Positions 41,907 to 41,926 of a stretch of 41,926 bases of DNA are shown in pieces. The stretch's first letter is position 1; the number at the start of each line of letters is the position of its first letter. This DNA is from an uncultured Alistipes sp. Lineage in GTDB: Bacteria; Bacteroidota; Bacteroidia; Bacteroidales; Rikenellaceae. Both the position numbers and the translations under genes were made by a program. Under the pieces are notes generated by a model that saw nothing but the letters and a program-made list of their open reading frames with translations, was not told the origin of the DNA and did not search any database. The stretch is taken from NCBI GenBank assembly GCA_949288735.1, contig CASELE010000012.1, positions 1 to 41,926 of the forward strand. The letters run 5' to 3'.

Positions 41907-41926
41907 CGGACAGGATATCCTGTCCG
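41907..41926 (+). terminator. 20-nt perfect palindrome after ruvA, at the window edge
   Basis: CGGACAGGATATCCTGTCCG is self-complementary over its full length: a 7-bp stem with GATATC as loop. It ends exactly at the window edge, so a following T-tract cannot be checked. Confidence 0.5.

Noticed and set aside
1..41926. CRISPR array, insertion sequence, prophage or toxin-antitoxin locus
   Set aside because: I found no regularly spaced direct repeats, transposase or integrase motifs, phage genes or small toxin-antitoxin pairs in any part of the window.

Overview
The window is about 42 kb of gene-dense, GC-rich chromosome (roughly 60-65% GC by eye) from a member of the Bacteroidota, most likely Bacteroidales and plausibly Rikenellaceae/Alistipes-like. 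Three things point there. Many genes are preceded by the Bacteroidota promoter pattern TTG-N19/20-TAnnTTTG instead of a Shine-Dalgarno sequence. SecD and SecF are fused in one polypeptide. Several genes belong to families typical of this phylum (DUF4251, DUF4831, TIGR02757, a BT_3928-type DoxX protein, FKBP lipoproteins, CdaA with a YbbR-like protein). The genus is inference. I see no phage, transposon, CRISPR array or rRNA: this is housekeeping chromosome.

Layout. 1-4.8 kb (-): a long TPR protein and an outer-membrane beta-barrel in one operon. 4.9-11.1 kb (-): sufB-sufC-sufD-sufS (Fe-S cluster assembly), followed on the same strand by tmk and a DoxX/MauE-like membrane protein. 11.2-11.4 kb (-): tRNA-Ser(GCU) with its own promoter and terminator. 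11.6-15.0 kb (-): uvrA then a DUF4251 protein. 15.2-17.7 kb: a nitrilase-family amidase (-) divergent from a cvfB-like gene and a SAM methyltransferase (+). 17.8-18.7 kb (-): a sugar nucleotidyltransferase. 18.8-24.3 kb (+): degenerate LytM protein, dxr, rseP, LUD protein, radA. 24.3-31.2 kb (-): a run of nine genes from a ybbR-like gene through coaE, folP, a low-complexity membrane protein, lolD, a TIGR02757 protein, a tRNA methyltransferase and a DUF4831 protein to an AlkD-like protein; DUF4831 has its own promoter. 31.4-34.4 kb (-): secDF. 34.7-36.6 kb (-): dnaK. 36.9-37.2 kb (-): small helix-turn-helix protein. 37.3-40.4 kb (-): two FKBP-type lipoproteins and the diadenylate cyclase cdaA. 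40.6-41.2 kb (-): Skp/OmpH-like lipoprotein, divergent from ruvA (+).

The envelope is a common theme: protein export (SecDF), periplasmic folding (two FKBP lipoproteins, Skp-like lipoprotein), lipoprotein transport ATPase (LolD), intramembrane proteolysis (RseP), a LytM-fold protein and an outer-membrane barrel. DNA repair (UvrA, RadA, RuvA, AlkD-like) is the second theme. The most unusual item is the FKBP-like lipoprotein at 37325-38800: the loop that overhangs the active site in FKBPs is expanded by a Tyr/Gly/Asn-rich tract with 20 tyrosines in 51 residues. Other points are a LytM protein without its zinc ligands, a SufD without its N-terminal third, a palindrome upstream of dnaK, and GC-rich hairpins without T-tracts at several operon ends.

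No intergenic stretch exceeds about 300 bp; the longest (34422-34721, 36645-36930, 40354-40581, 11339-11558) hold the promoters, terminators and hairpins listed below.
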